DNA of 64,000 nucleotides from Diadema setosum (Eukaryota; Echinodermata; Echinoidea; Diadematoida; Diadematidae): NCBI GenBank assembly GCA_033980235.1, contig CM067075.1, positions 8,276,608 to 8,340,607 of the forward strand, read 5' to 3'. Shown piece by piece: positions 49,179 to 63,194 of this stretch (position 1 is its first letter; each line of letters starts with the position of its first letter). The notes under the pieces were generated by a model. It saw only the letters and a program-made list of their open reading frames with translations, ran no database searches and was not told where the DNA came from. The position numbers and the translations under genes were made by a program.

Positions 49179-50330
49179 GTGTGTATGTGGTGTTGGTATG
49201 CGTGAAAAGTTCACTTATATATTTGTATAATTATGTCCATTTGTCTTAACCTGAGATATATGAAATTTTAGCGGCTAACAAACAAGCCTCCAAATTATAG
49301 AAATATTATGTGTATTTATTTCACATCTACTAACATACCATTTTAGCAACAACCAGTAACATTAAAATATCTACGTTTCTCTATGAAATTATGCCCACGA
49401 CCTTTATGCTTTATACTTAAACACGTAACTTCTTCGTATTTCTCCTCCTCATTCTGAAGCATCAACAAAATCATCATACTTTTAATCATCCTCGTCACCA
49501 CCATCCAAATTATCATCTCTGTTGTCTGCATATCAACTTCAGTCTGTTTACAATTTACGCACTATAAATAAAAAAAAAATGACAACAATCGGCAAAAGCT
49601 AAAATATGCGATCAAGGTACAATGATCACCAGATTGGCATTTGTGTCTGTGTGTGTATGGTGTGCATGTATGTGCGTTTTTGTGTTTATCTTACGTATGG
49701 ATGTCATGATCGGGACACGTTTCCTGCACCAATACAATTTGTTGCAGACTTGTTGTTTTCTTATGAAGTGTTGAGCAAATGCAAATAGCAAAAGTATACT
49801 ATACGTCACAGCTATGAAGGCTGGTTATGACGAAATATATTATTTTGTTGTAATAACGGCATGGGATGTTTATGTGGTATTCAGCTAAAAACTCAGCTAA
49901 CAATCTCTCATTGCTATTTTTAATTCAGTGGAGTCACGATATTCCTTTAATTGAGTTTACTTCAAAGCTCACTGGTTTTATATATTTTCGCGGGTTTTGA
50001 CCTTTCAAGATCATTCACATATCACAAATGAATTATGGAAGAACAAATAATATCATCAATAGTGTCCTTCAATTTTTGACCTGTCATTTGTGTGATGATT
50101 TTATTGCACACCTTGAATATGAACGTGCATGACAAAACAAAGAAAAAGTCGCACGCCCTTGTCTTGTGCGAGAACTCAGGATAGGTGGAATGGGTCAATC
50201 TAGTCGAACTTGAGTTCTTTATATTTCAAAGTTTGGGATTATACAACGATAAATTGTGTTTTAGCACCTTTGCTAGAACATTTATCTTTTTGTTCTGTAG
50301 AATTGTGTGATTTAGGTCCATTTTTATTTC

Positions 50331-50331
<1 letters not shown>

Positions 50332-50365
<34 letters not shown>
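50332..50365. repeat. poly-A run
   Basis: An A tract of about 34 nt where block A has six A residues (13815). Homopolymer expansion or assembly artefact. Confidence 0.8.
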
Positions 50366-50369
<4 letters not shown>

Positions 50370-50977
50370 CTCACACTCTTTTCTTTCAACTGCAATAACT
50401 TTGGAAAGGATGATGCTACAGCTTTCAAAGTTCGTATTAGGCATGAATAGATTATACAGAGCATTCCTAATTTCAATTTAATTTGATAACCCCTTAATCG
50501 TTTTTGGTGAGGTGTTTTACATCCTGTTTTTCCCCCATCTACTGCATGGAGCGCGGTTTGGTAAGATTAAGCGCTTAAATTAAACCTTTTACACACTCTT
50601 CACTTTCAACTCTAGTAACTTTTGAATAGATGATGCTCTTGCTTTGATAATTTGCATTAGTCATGGATAGAAGGTGTTTAAGTGCATGCTTAATTTTAGT
50701 CAAATCAAATGATCGATTTTTTTTTTTCAAAACACAGCTCACGAATTAAGCGCTTTATAATTAACAGTCTCTTTTCTCAGTATAACACACTTTTCCAGAG
50801 TTTGTGCTATCTTTCCAATGTTAAGATTGTCCATTTGAATTGAGTTCAACGTTATCTTAAAGCTTCAAATCTGCTCTTTCAGAATCTGTCCTTAACTACG
50901 GATCCACGTCTGGTGACTCTTTGTTGGTTTTGTGATGCAGAGTCACATATTAAAGTCATGAATATAAAAATATTATG

Positions 50978-51026
<49 letters not shown>

Positions 51027-52447
51027 CATGTATGTATAATTTATATTATATTATATATGTGTATCCTTCTATATCCTTTTATATTGAATGGGTGTATGTG
51101 AGATTTAAGTTGCTGAAAAAAGAAAAACAATTTAGACAAAAATATAGAAATTACGTCAAGATTTCACTATCTTCATTATAAAGATACTTTTTTTTCGAGT
51201 AACGAGTGCAGGTGAATTGAACAAGACATATTTTCCTTGTTTAAATGGTGATTGTCCTCATAGAAAAAAAAAAAGAATTTAGTCTTCATCAAAAAAGAAG
51301 CTCCTTTCTAAGGTGGAAATTGCATTGTCATCAATTTTCGACTACTTGGCAAATGTATTCATTCTTACATGTCCCATACGATAAATTCTTCGATGTGTTG
51401 AAATTCTTGTAAAAAAAAAAGAATGGAGGTGTCACGCAATGAAAAATTAGTTTTGTTCCAGTGTTTTGTTTTACTCTATCAGATATGAAGTCACGCTGGG
51501 TCAAATACAGAAATTATTGTGCATGCTTGACCGCACTTTGACTCCCACAGTAAGGCCAGGCTGCTTAGCGTTCCTAGCTGTGTGGTTAAATTTTATTCAT
51601 GAAGTGATATAACATCTGCTCTCTCTCTGAAATATTGAAGCTAAAAACAATCCTTCTCTGGAAAAAGCAAACAAACCATTTCTCTGCCCTTACATTGAAC
51701 TATTACGAATTTCATAATATGTTTGTATTTTCTCTTCTATAACAAGCTAATCATAGAAAGATAAATTTCAACATGTGTGGTTTTGCTGTTAATGTTCATT
51801 TAAAAGGATGGTGTAGTAATGGTTGAGATGTGTTGAGAATTGGGCTTTTAACTTTTTGTGAGATACCAAGAAACTACTTATGAAATAAAATAGAACATAC
51901 AATTCTAAGAGGACTTCAAAGTTCATTTAATGGAAATCGGTTTTGAAATGGCTGAGACATGCAAACAAAGTAAAACAAAGCGATCATAATAAAATATGAC
52001 TCCCACCTTTTATTAGGATTTTTGTAGTCCTCTTGAACGTACATGCCCTACTTTGATATTTCATCAGAGGTTTCCCACCATCTCACCGAAAAATGACAGA
52101 AACCTGAAGTGAGGTCTCAACCAAAACTATCCATCCCTTAAAAGCATACCTCTGCGTTGAACGTCTTCTGAGCTGTCTTAAGCTGTCAACACTATCAAAT
52201 AATTCACAAAAAGTCATTATCAAAAGATTATCAAAAATGAAAGCAGTGTGTGTTTTTCCATTCGAGCATGGATCAAGGGTTGAATTGTAATGTAAGCATA
52301 TTCCAGGTTGCATCTTCTGTTGCCTATAGATGAGACGCCTTGACCAGTTCATGGTAGAGTTCATAGTAATGGTAAAGCAATCTTATTGGCTGGTGTCTTG
52401 CCAAGTGAAATGAGGCATGCCACCTTTTGCTCTGTTATGTTGTGGGG

Positions 52448-52455
52448 CTAAAAAG
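52448..52455 (+). promoter_or_regulatory. diverged TATA-like site of gene 2
   Basis: CTAAAAAG at the position where gene 1 has ATAATAAAAA; the flanking AAGCTTGGGAAATCATCATT is shared. The weaker match suggests a weaker or changed promoter. Inference only. Confidence 0.35.
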
Positions 52456-52509
52456 AAGCTTGGGAAATCATCATTAAACACCACACATCGAACGACATTT
52501 GAAGTAGCC

Positions 52510-52576
52510 ATGAATGCCGTGTACTGTCTGATTTTCATCGCCCTGGCGGGTTATGCCTCTGCCGCATCGAAACACG
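52510..52576 (+). CDS. gene 2 exon 1: signal peptide
   Basis: 67 nt, same start as gene 1, MNAVYCLIFIALAGYASA then ASKH (gene 1 has ASEH). Donor GTACGT, phase 1. The signal sequence is unchanged at protein level, consistent with constraint. Confidence 0.8.
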
Positions 52577-53218
52577 GTACGTAATATTGTAATACGAGGG
52601 GTGCAATATCTTCCTTTACTATCGCGGATAATTGTATTTCACAATGAATCAGTTCGATTCATTTGTTCATTTGTTTTTGCTTTTTTGTTTTTGTTTTTTA
52701 ATTGTCTTCCTTTCCCTCCTTTTAAGAGTATCTTATAATTTTGGATTTTGGGGGTAATAGTGAATGTACTAACCTCTCTTTGAGGCTTCGCACATGAGAG
52801 GATCCAGCTCAAACTTCTTCGCCTCTGGGAAAACATAGCAACACTTTGGATGAGTAAATGTGAAGGCTCAAAATAGTACAGGTGTAATAACTCTGGAATA
52901 AAGAACTCCTTGCTTCGATATGAAGGTGGGGGTCGGGCAAAGGGTAATTACGACGTTTTATGTACTGATACGTTTAGAAATTTTGCATATCTTCGTATAA
53001 ATCGAAAAGCAGGCCTAAGTTCGAAATACTTAATAGTTGCAATATAGAGAGTCTTGGAAAATACCATGTTGTGGTGTGTTCACGTGCAAAAGTATGGGGC
53101 TAAGATTGGAGTCATGTAGTTAGAAGCACGTTAGTCAAACTTTATTGCATAATGTACTAACGTCTTCTTCTTTTTTTTTGTGCAATAAAACAGCATCGAC
53201 TTGTATGTTATTTCACAG

Positions 53219-53269
53219 ATATGACGATCCTGGAACTTTTGCAGAATCTTCTGCTTCAGTTGAACTCAG
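53219..53269 (+). CDS. gene 2 exon: Leu-rich helical cassette
   Basis: 51 nt, phase 1-1, acceptor TTATTTCACAG and donor GTGAGTATG. Reads D then MTILELLQNLLLQLNSG, an amphipathic Leu-rich helix. The orthologous position in gene 1 (about 18123) has lost the entire exon together with both splice sites. Confidence 0.7.
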
Positions 53270-53663
53270 GTGAGTATGCATCGAAAAGTATTTTCAGCTA
53301 TTTTAATGTTCCTTTTATTTCGTGCCATCTCACTTCAGGAAAAATTGATAGACTACTTAATTTCAGGAATGAGCAAGGGTTGATTCTTCCTATTTTCTCA
53401 TCATTGTTAGACGGTTGTTTTTCTCTTTCTTTCTTTATGTCTGTCTCTCTCTTTCTTCAATTTAGTTGCGAAATTGCATTTCTGCCATGCATGTCTTTCC
53501 TACTTGTTCGCATGAAATGGCTAACACCCTGAAAGTTTAAGAAAGATAGAATGGTGATAATGGTTAACAAACAATTATGTTTGTTTCTTTTTTTATACGT
53601 TGATAACATTGCTACGAGTTTTTTCGTGTATGTCTCTCATGATTTTCTTTTATTCCTTTGAAG

Positions 53664-53708
53664 ATCTGGACTCTTCAAATCAGTTAAAACGTTCCTTTAG
53701 ATTATCAG
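53664..53708 (+). CDS. gene 2 exon: DLDSSNQLKRSFRLSG cassette
   Basis: 45 nt, phase 1-1, identical in sequence to the gene 1 exon at 18510, including the LKR site. Confidence 0.6.
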
Positions 53709-54960
53709 GTATTTCGCTTTCCATTATTTCCTTTTATACCTTTATAAAGCAATCGACAAACTTGCACATTTCGCAAATGAAAATGTTGCAATTTTTTTTT
53801 AGTTCCCTTTATTTGTTAGCATTTTTTCTTTCATTCTGTCTTTCCTTATCCAAGAAGCATTCTTGGCCAAGAAAGATTTTTCACTTCTTAATGACGAAAC
53901 CCAAGAAAGTGGTTATCAAAACGAGAATTGGATATTCAATGGCAATATATTCAACAAAAAGCCGCACGCCGTGATTTTAATTTAGGATTCAATGTAGGTG
54001 AAACGGGTTAACCTAGTCAATCTTAAGAGGTTTTTATATTTTCTGAAAGAGCAATCCTTCTTCTCCAAAATTTTAAAAGTAAGGATCTCAAGACGAATTG
54101 TAAACTGTCTTTTTAGTAGTTTTCTTTTTTTTCTAGGACACCCTCTTTGTGAAATATAGTGATTAGATATGTCGCATGAGAGGTCCCTTTTTGATTCATG
54201 AAAATCCTTTACACGCTCTTCACTTTCTACTCTGATACTTTTGAAAGGATGGTGGTAAGACTTTGAAAGTTGGTATTAGTCATGCGTAGAATATGTAAAT
54301 AATTATAGAACATGCTGCAATTTCAGCTTAAAGTCATAATCCCTTCATTGTTATTGCTAAACTGGCTTACATCCTTTTTTTTTTTGGGGGGGGGGGGGGT
54401 CCCATTCATTGGACAGCTAGCACGACTTGGTAAAGATTAAACGCTTGAATCGACCCTATAATCTAAAGCCTCTTTGTCAGTACAAAATTTTCCAGATTGT
54501 AGGTTTCTTTAAACATTACATAAGTTAACATAGACGAACTATATAGTTATAAGAATCTCCTCTTATAATAACTACAAATCCGGAACAAGCGAGTTTCTGT
54601 TGGTTTTCTGCTGTAGGTCACATAATGTTTGTTTGTGTGTGTATGTGTGTGTCTCTCTCACTCTATCTATCTATCTATCTCGCTATCTTTATTTCTTCCT
54701 TTATCTAAGGCAGCCAGGGAACTTAGCTCTTAGCCTCCACAAATTTCTTACTTGTTTTTAAATGACTGAACCTTAGAAAATGATAATCAAAAGGAGCATT
54801 ACGTATTTAATGACAATATATTAAAACATGAGACAATGATAATGATGGTAAATAAACACAACTTATGTTTGTTTCTTTATTTCTTCATTTTTACGTTGAT
54901 TATATCATAAATAATATTTCCTTAATCTTTGAAAATAGATTTGTTTTTCTTCATTTTCAG

Positions 54961-55011
54961 CTGACGAACCGGATTCCTCAAAGCCGTTGCCACGAAAACT
55001 CGGAGCGTCAG
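54961..55011 (+). CDS. gene 2 exon: ADEPDSSKPLPRKLGAS cassette
   Basis: 51 nt, phase 1-1, acceptor TTCATTTTCAG. One amino-acid change from gene 1 (T to A near the end). Confidence 0.7.
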
Positions 55012-55153
55012 GTATTTCGCTTTCCACTAGTTCTTTAATACCTCAAAATTAATCAACTGGCTTGTACACGCCACAAATTTCTTATTCCCCGTCATTTAGA
55101 ATAGGGCTCTCCCCCCCCCCCCCCCCCCCTCTCTCTCTCTCTCTTTCTCTTTC

Positions 55154-55208
<55 letters not shown>

Positions 55209-55622
55209 ATCTATCTTTTTCTTTGTCCATGACAGCCGGGAAAGAAAATTTTCGGCCACGTATGATTTCTCCCTGTTCTCATAACATAATACTGAACGTC
55301 AAAACATGATAAATGAAAAAAAAAATCATATTTAACGATAGTGTATTGAGAAATAATATCTGCTGCTGTTTTGTGTTGTTGTTTTGTGTCTTTTAAGTTC
55401 ATTGTATCATTACAAGCATTTTTTTTCATGCCTTCATCGAATATTTGTGTACCCTTTTTGCTAAAAAACCGCACTCGTCAAACATATATTCTGAAATTCA
55501 GCTATTTTACTTTACATAAGTAATTGAATACCTCATTATCAATCAACAGACTTGTACATGCCACAAATAAGAATGATACGATTTCTTCTTATATCTATCA
55601 TTCAAAAGCTCTCTCTCTCTCT

Positions 55623-55676
<54 letters not shown>

Positions 55677-56441
55677 AAGAGCCGAGAAAATTAATTCTTG
55701 GCCAGGTAAGATTTATCCCGTGTTCTGAAACATACATTTTGACCTTTTTTTAACGTGTGTCGGCAAATGCATGTGCATATGTATATACTAATATTGTGAG
55801 TTTTTTTTTTTTAACCATTTTTCTGTTAGATACACACGGCTCAATAAATAATGCCTTCAGGGTGAACATGGTACTAGATTAGCCTGAATTTCCATTATGC
55901 TTTTAAGTGATCCATATAATTCAAGCCTTGCTTTTTAGTGGACCACTATTTCCAATACTTATACTTTCCTGTTAACCTGGCAAGCATGCACATAATAATG
56001 TTCTTAGTTATTCCACTGAAGTGTTCATATCATCTTATTATAAACGATACACATTGCGTTAGGTATCTTCTTTTTTTCTACAATTGATAAAACAATATGT
56101 CTCATGCATACTTTATATATTCTGTTTCACTTTTTTTTTGGGGGGGGGGGGAATCAATCAAATCAAATTGAAACCCCCCCCCCAAAAAAAAAAAAAAACT
56201 TCACATAAGGCAAAGGAAAAAACCGAAGATCATGTTTAACCTCCAACCTTTAAAAACAAAATCTTTTAATCTTTCTATGCAAAAAGAAAATAGGCCTACT
56301 TCCATTTTTTCAATATCTTTGTTTGATGATCGCTGGTGTATGACTTCATTTGACAATACACAAATGTCATGAGTATGAAAGAGAAATGATTTTTAAGAGC
56401 AAAAGACAAAGTACAATTGTAATTTAGTACAAATTCTGCTA

Positions 56442-56813
56442 GTGTCAGTGTCATTGCCACTGCCATGGACAAGTTTGAGCGACACCGAGCCTACATCTCC
56501 GGGATTGATTGGTTCTCCTCTATCAAATTTTCCATTTGAGAATTCAGCAAATATATCACCGAGAGTCTACTTCCAATCTAGCCGACCAGACGCCGGGCAA
56601 AGCACGTCGTGTACAGGATGTGTATCTGTAGGTACTTCCTATCCAGTACACACAGTGCGAGCAAACCATGGCTTCATGACTTTCTTTGACGTTCTTTTCA
56701 ACGCACAAACAAACACCACTGTGTTTTTGACAAAGTTAAAATGGAATAAATCCAAAATAATTTCAATAAATTTCCACCTTGTTATCGCGTATCGAAGAAC
56801 CGGTCGTATTTGA
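56442..56813 (+). other. second copy of the intronic open frame
   Basis: 123-codon frame equal to the 21288-21698 frame but lacking the 39-nt hairpin insertion; otherwise identical at protein level as far as I can align it. Status as for the first copy. Confidence 0.2.
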
Positions 56814-56976
56814 ACAAAAACAAATACAGCAGCTCAGCTCAGATCAGATAGTGCTAGGAAAGCATGCAGTTGAAATATAAACATGCATGCAGTTGAAATA
56901 TAAAAATGCATGCAGAAGATTTTTAACTCAGAGCGCGCAGCTCGCTGCAGCAGTGCAGGAATCCTGTACTACTGAC

Positions 56977-58640
56977 TCCAACTCGGTTCCCACTTAGCCG
57001 AGTTGGAGTCTCGAGTTGTGCCGAGCTGCGCGAGCTTGAACTCGCGTCAACCCGCATGAACTCGCGTGAAATTTGTCAATTTAATGAGCTGCGCATGAGT
57101 GATCTACGAGGCAACATCGAGTTTACTACGATAGCTGTACGAGTGATCCGAGCGAGATACGAGTCACACCGAACTTGGTGTGAGTTGTGACGACCTGTGT
57201 ACGACGAGCTTTCATCGAGTTATAAAGTTCGCGCAGTCCTTGCTGTTCGGTTTGGCCTTCAGTGGGGTCTTTTCTCCCATTTTCTTCAACTGGGACCTGG
57301 TCTTGTGGGTCTTGTTTAGAAGCTTCACTGTAAAAACATCGGTGTTAGATTTAACACCACTGGTGTTAAATCTAACACCGATCAAACTTCAATAAAGGAC
57401 CACACCCACAGGTGTTAAAAATGCACTGTGATGGTGTTGAAAAGTATTCACCTGACACTTCGTGGTGTTAATTTGACACTGTACCTGGTGTTATTTTGAC
57501 ACTGTACTGGTGTTAATTCAAAAATGACACCACATGGTGTTGATTTGATATTTGCTGGTGTTAATATCAATGGTTTAACACCCGTCCAGCTTCAATAAGG
57601 GACCACACCAGCTGGTGTTACTTTGGTGTAAATTTATTTTCACATTTTTTTTTCAAAAATCTAGTATTTTAATGTAAAATTCTTGATCGTCTTGTTCAAA
57701 TAATAAACCAACAAGAAGTGCAGTTACTAAGAAACTCTTCAAAAAACAGTTTAAAATTTGGAAATGACACCCGTAGGTGTTAATTTAACACCATAAATGA
57801 GCACCGAAAATTTAACACCAGCTCGGTGTTCACTATTTAACACCGGACTTTTTGCAGTGTTGGTCTTCTGACTGCCTCTGTAGCTCATCACGGATGATTT
57901 CTTCTGTTTCTACTGTTTCTTCCTGCTTTTCTACCTCTACTTCTACCATTGCTTGATTGATCTCCATTTCCTTCTCCGGGTTTTTCTAGGATTTCTTGAG
58001 CCGAGGCAGGTTTTTGTCTTAATTTTTACATAGTTCTAGAAATGTAATGTCAATGACCTATTTGTGCACGTGCCCGTGCGTTTAGGGTTGAATGAATGTC
58101 TTCTGTCTTGAAAACGCTGGGAATATGTGAATAATTCCATATTAATAGGTCAGTGCAATGCACTCTGAATAAAAAAATTACAAAACTCGTAAGTCGCAGA
58201 GCTCGATCTTAACTCTTAGCTCGAGGGCAAATAGTAGAGTCGAAGTGCTCGTATCGCACTCTGAAAAACTCGAGTAGAACTCGCGTACATACTTGAAGGT
58301 GGCGAATTACGAAGAGTTCTTCGCGAGCTTCGTACGAGTATTGAGAGTTTGTTACGAGTAGTACGAGTATATTACAAGTTTAAACGAGTTCAGCACGAGT
58401 TACTTCCAGTTAGGGAAATTTTTTGAACATGTTCAAAATTTTGGAAGCACTCGCGAGTTCACGGGGAGTTTTGGAGATTCACTAGGCAATGCTAGGAGTT
58501 ACGGCAAGTCGTGCTGACGTGTCGCGAGTTATCCCGAGTTACATGAAGAGCTTTACGCGAGTTATCGCGAGTGCCTCTTTGAGGTAACTCGCCACAACTC
58601 GCCAAAGCTCGGCACTGTAACTCGGCTAAGTGGGAACCCT
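56977..58640. mobile_element. second copy of the CGAGTT element with nested MITE
   Basis: Same nested pair as at 21866-23530, with a few base changes. Shared because it was present before the duplication, so it can serve as a neutral clock. Confidence 0.7.
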
Positions 58641-58930
58641 GCTTTACTTCAAGCAAATATAGACTAGTGAACTGCATGAATGAGGACGCGTTACTGCTTC
58701 CTCATTCAGCATTATTTTAAGGTGTTCCTTTCTCTTGCTTTTTCTATTATATCTACCGTAGAACTGCATTCCTGGCCATATGCACGTACGTTATTTTTTC
58801 TGCCCCCTATTATGCAAGGACTAACAGGCAGAAAATCTCATAAGGATATTGGAAATGCAAGTTCGTACATTGGTTATATTGCTACATGTATTTCCTTTCA
58901 TCTTTTGAACTGTATATACTCTCATTTTAG

Positions 58931-58987
58931 TTGCCGAACAGGACTTGTCAGAGCGGGGACAGGGCGATGTCTACGACAGAAGCTTGG
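58931..58987 (+). CDS. gene 2 exon: acidic spacer VAEQ, module 1
   Basis: 57 nt, phase 1-1, reads VAEQDLSERGQGDVYDRSLG, identical to gene 1 copy a. Followed by TTC and GT tracts. Confidence 0.75.
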
Positions 58988-59820
58988 GTATGCCACTCTT
59001 TTCCTCATTGTTCTTTTTCTTCTTCTTCTTCTTCTTCTTCTTCTTCTTCTTCGTCTTTGTGTGTGCATGTGTGTGTGTGTGTATGTATGTCAATCACTTA
59101 CCGTTATACTGCAAATACACGTAGAATCGCCAGACTATAGATACTTCCATTGACAAAGATGCGTCAATTCTCTCTCATTTTGCATCATTTTAGGACGTGT
59201 TCTTATTTCTCAAAAACGTGTACTCAGTTGATAAACTTATATTAGCCGCATCCACATTAAAAACAAAAAAAAAATCCCTGTGTTTATTTTTTATTCATTT
59301 GTTTATTATTGCAAACGTTTTCACAGGGACAGAAATAACTGGATAACGATCGCGGTCCAATGTCGAGATATTTTGGAAGCATTCACACGGGCAGATTAAT
59401 ATCCCGGTAATTTCTTTTTGCGGGTCACAGTGGTGTTGTGCGCACAACGTTTGTTGTTGTTGTTGTTGTTTTTGTTTTTGTTTTTGTTTTTGTGCGCAAA
59501 TTGTGATGTGTGCTTTGAACAAAGGGATATAAAATCTCGACAATATTATTCTTGTCAAGGGTTAGTGCTTAGACGACCACCGCGGAAGCATTATGGTGGT
59601 AATTCAGAAATGAACGAAGTTTTTTTCTTGGGGAGGGGGGATTTGCATCGCAATGCTGATCGCGATAATTGGCGTCACTTTTGTGGCCACACGAACAAAA
59701 TCTAGAGATTTGTATCTCGCTAATTCGCGCATGTGTGTATCCCACTAATATGACTGGGAATCATTCTACTATTTCTATAACCTGATTTTGTTGTTGCTGT
59801 TGTTGTTGTATTGTTGTTAC

Positions 59821-59858
<38 letters not shown>

Positions 59859-59869
59859 TGACATTTCAG

Positions 59870-59974
59870 CTGTTGGCGTGAGATCGCCAATGCACAGCGG
59901 TCACAGAATGAAAGACATTTCACTTTTTTCAGTATTTGCTCGTGCGGTTCGAGATGAACCGCTTAACGCTAAAG
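59870..59974 (+). CDS. gene 2 exon: AVGV cassette, module 1
   Basis: 105 nt, phase 1-1. As gene 1 exon 24742 but with N to D in the RAVRDEP segment. Preceded by a GTT tract and the TTTTGACATTTCAG acceptor. Confidence 0.75.
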
Positions 59975-60694
59975 GTAATACTCAATGGGAATGCTTTGAT
60001 AATTCTTGAATTTCGGGGGGGAGGTACTATGTCTCCCGTGTTGTATATCTAATGGCAGACTGCATTTTGTGTACATCGGTATTACGTTTTTCTTCCTTGC
60101 TTTAACAGTTGTAACGATTAACACGTGTCATGTTAGTCTGATGAGTATGTAATCTAATAGTTTTAATATATATCGAGAGCATTATTGTAAGGATTCTTAT
60201 TTGATAATCTTAATACTTTTTGACGCCAGAGATCAATCTTCAAGCAGCGAATTAGATGACGTACAGTATATCAAAGAAGTTAAGGGCCCCTTTTAATAAA
60301 AAGATGAAATCAATTTTAAATGTCCTTACCACACAGGCTGCCAGAGACTTACACTTGAAATCAGCTATATGATCAATTTTAACTCTTCATAAAACAGGGC
60401 CCAGGTACATAAATTCCAGCTACCTTTTCTAATGACATGAAGAGAATTTGTTTGTACATAAAATCCGGGTCCCCTCTTTTTCATTATACGTAAGAAGACT
60501 TTCTATAATGTTCCATATCGCCTGGGGTAACAGCCGTTTACATAATTGCTTTCTTCTCCAATCTTATTTTGTAACATATGAGACTTTAAAAGCGTCATGG
60601 ATATGGTAAGTGAATAGTTTTATATTGTAAATGAAATGAAATGAAACTGTGAGATTCTTCCTTTTACATTTCGAATTTTTTAATTGAATTTCAG

Positions 60695-60775
60695 CTGCCG
60701 GACTGGGATCGAATCTAAATGCCGAAGAGGAAGACATGGCGTCAAAGCGATGGCATCATATGTTTGGAAAGTGGG
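60695..60775 (+). CDS. gene 2 exon: AAGL cassette, module 1, core KRWHHMF
   Basis: 81 nt, phase 1-1. Lead AAGLGSNLNAEEEDMAS, core KRWHHMF, GKWG. The core matches gene 1 cassette a, so this core was present before the gene duplication or has been converted. Confidence 0.75.
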
Positions 60776-61540
60776 GTAATTAAACTTTTTGCTTTGGCAG
60801 GTTTGAAAAAAAAAAAAAACCGGCTTGTTAAGTTATTTAGGTGCTCAAATGTGAAAGCGTTGATATTTTGTCTATTTCCATCTTTTAAAGCCGAGTTATG
60901 TCAAACAGCAAACTTTAGAGCGAGAGATCACTTTGTATAACCGCGAGAAAGGTGTGGTCTTTCAAAAAGGACATGTGTGTTTTTATTATTATTGTTACTT
61001 TTCAATATAATATGAGTGGAATTTATAATACATAAAGACTGTGTTATGGACTCTGCTTCTTTCTCGCGCAAGAGCTCAAGTGACCCGAACTTTGGGAACT
61101 TAAAACTCGAGAAGTTTAGCGGCTATTGTGGACATTTTGAGACGTAGTAATAAGAGCACTCACTGATGTTTAAAGATGATAATCGATTCCTTTTCTGGGG
61201 GTTTATCTCTTCGCAAATTTTGTACATTAATGAAGAAAGAAAAGATGATGATAAAGCGTTTGTATATCATGTAAACAGAGGTAATCCGTTATCTTCTTGC
61301 GTATCAGCCAATGGCGACTGTTCCATATCATCTCATATATATTTATTGTATTTTTTTCCAAAAAATTAACTGCCAAACAGGAATAGCCAAATCGGGGGCG
61401 GGGAGCAAGGCGCAGTCTATGAAAACCCCGAATACATTACTAAACTTGTTTTACGTTATATGCTGTTATACTTCAAGCAAATGTATAGACTGGTGAACTG
61501 CATGAATAAGGACGCTTTACTGCTACTTCATTCAGCATAA

Positions 61541-61963
61541 TGACACAGAGTAGAACATCGTACTTATTGAACAATGTGTGCATGTCTATGAGAGCATGCA
61601 CGGGCGCACGTGCGCACTTGTGTGTACACATCATGTACTAGTAATCAGAGAGTGAGGTACATTGTGCTGGATTGGGTGCGTAGTTTTTTAGCCGGGATAC
61701 GGATGGGTGCTGTGCTCCACTCACTTCCCCGAACAGTCAGAGTGGGCACGGGTGAGGGAGGGTTGATGGGCGAAAATATGTGGATGTCTGTTGGATCTCC
61801 CTGAGGGCATTTCTAGACCTATGTGTTTGACTGTTTAACTTTTTTTTTTTTTTAATATTTCATTTCAGTATCCATGTCTACACATTGTATTTGCATGTTT
61901 TTGGAATATTTTACTGTATATATATATATGTGCTTTGTAAGAAGCGAATAAAGAATATAATAA
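61541..61963 (+). mobile_element. retroposon-like insertion in gene 2 intron
   Basis: Interrupts sequence that is continuous in gene 1 at 26455 (CATTCAGCATAATTTTAAGG). Ends in GAATAAAGAATATAATAATA, a LINE or SINE-like 3' tail. No coding frame. The target duplication is too short to read in the AT-rich context. Confidence 0.6.
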
Positions 61964-62172
61964 TAATTTTAAGGCGTTCCATTTTCTTGCCTTCTCTATC
62001 ATATCTACTGCAGAACTGCATACCTGGGTTGGTACGTCATTGTTATAGCCCCTTTTATCTAAGGACTAACACGCAGAAAATCTCAAAAGTGTATTGAAAA
62101 TGCAAGTTTGTACAGTGGTTATATTGCTACATTATTTCCTTTCATCTTTCGAACTGTATGCTCTCATTTTAG

Positions 62173-62229
62173 TTGCCGATCAGGATTTGTCAGAGCGGGG
62201 ACAAGGCGATGTCTACGGCAGAACCTTGG
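62173..62229 (+). CDS. gene 2 exon: acidic spacer VADQ, module 2
   Basis: 57 nt, phase 1-1, reads VADQDLSERGQGDVYGRTLG. It matches gene 1 copy b apart from D to G. The intron soon after switches to module-1-like sequence. Confidence 0.7.
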
Positions 62230-63044
62230 GTATGCCACTCTTCTTCTCATTCTTCTTCCATTCTTCTTAAACTTCAACTTCTTCTTCTTCTTTGTGTATG
62301 TTTGTCTGTGTGTGTGTGTATGTATGTTAATCACTTGCTGTTATACTGCAAATACACGTAGAATCGCCAGACTATGGATACTTCCATTGACATGGACGCT
62401 TCAATTCTCTCTCATTTTGCATCATTTTATGACGTGTTCTTATTTCTCAAAAACGTGTACTCAGTTGATAAACTTATATTAGCCGCATCCACATTAAAAA
62501 AAAAAAAAAAATCCCTGTGTTTATTTTTCATTCATTTATCTATTATTGCAAACGTTTTCACGGGGACAGTTATAGCTGGATAACGATCGCGGTCCAATGT
62601 CGAGATTTTTTGGGAGCATTCACACGGGCAGATTAATATCCCGGTAATATCTTCTTGCGGGTCACAGTGGTGTTGTGCGCACAACGTTTGTTGTTGTTGT
62701 TGTTTTTGTGCGCAAATTGTGATGTATGCTTTGAATGATGGGATATAAAATCTCGACAATATTATTTTTGTCAAGGGTTAGTGCTTAGACGACCACCGCG
62801 GAAGCATTATGGGGGTAATTCAGAAATGAACGAAGATTTTTTTTTTCTTGGGGAGGGGGGATTTGCATCGCAATACTGATCGCGATAATTGGTGTCACTT
62901 TTGTGGCCACACGAACAAAATCTCGAGATTTGTATCTCGCTAATTCGCGCATGTGTGTATCCCACTAATATGATTGGGAATCATTCTACTATTTCTATAA
63001 CCTGACTTTGTTGTTGCTGTTGTTGTTGTTGTTTTGTTATTATT

Positions 63045-63078
<34 letters not shown>

Positions 63079-63089
63079 TGACATTTCAG

Positions 63090-63194
63090 CTGTCGGCGTG
63101 AGATCGCCAATGCACAGCGGTCACAGAATGAAAGACATTTCACTTTTTTCAGTATTTGCTCGTGCGGTTCGAAATGAACCACTTAACGCTAAAG
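63090..63194 (+). CDS. gene 2 exon: AVGV cassette, module 2 (intact)
   Basis: 105 nt, phase 1-1. Differs from gene 1 exon 24742 at one silent base by my alignment. It occupies the place of the dead AVGV exon of gene 1 module b (27571). Confidence 0.75.

Noticed and set aside
59720..59923. Poly-Asn/poly-Leu/poly-Cys frames near the AVGV exons
   Set aside because: They translate the GTT tract; the true coding part is only the AVGV exon in its own frame.
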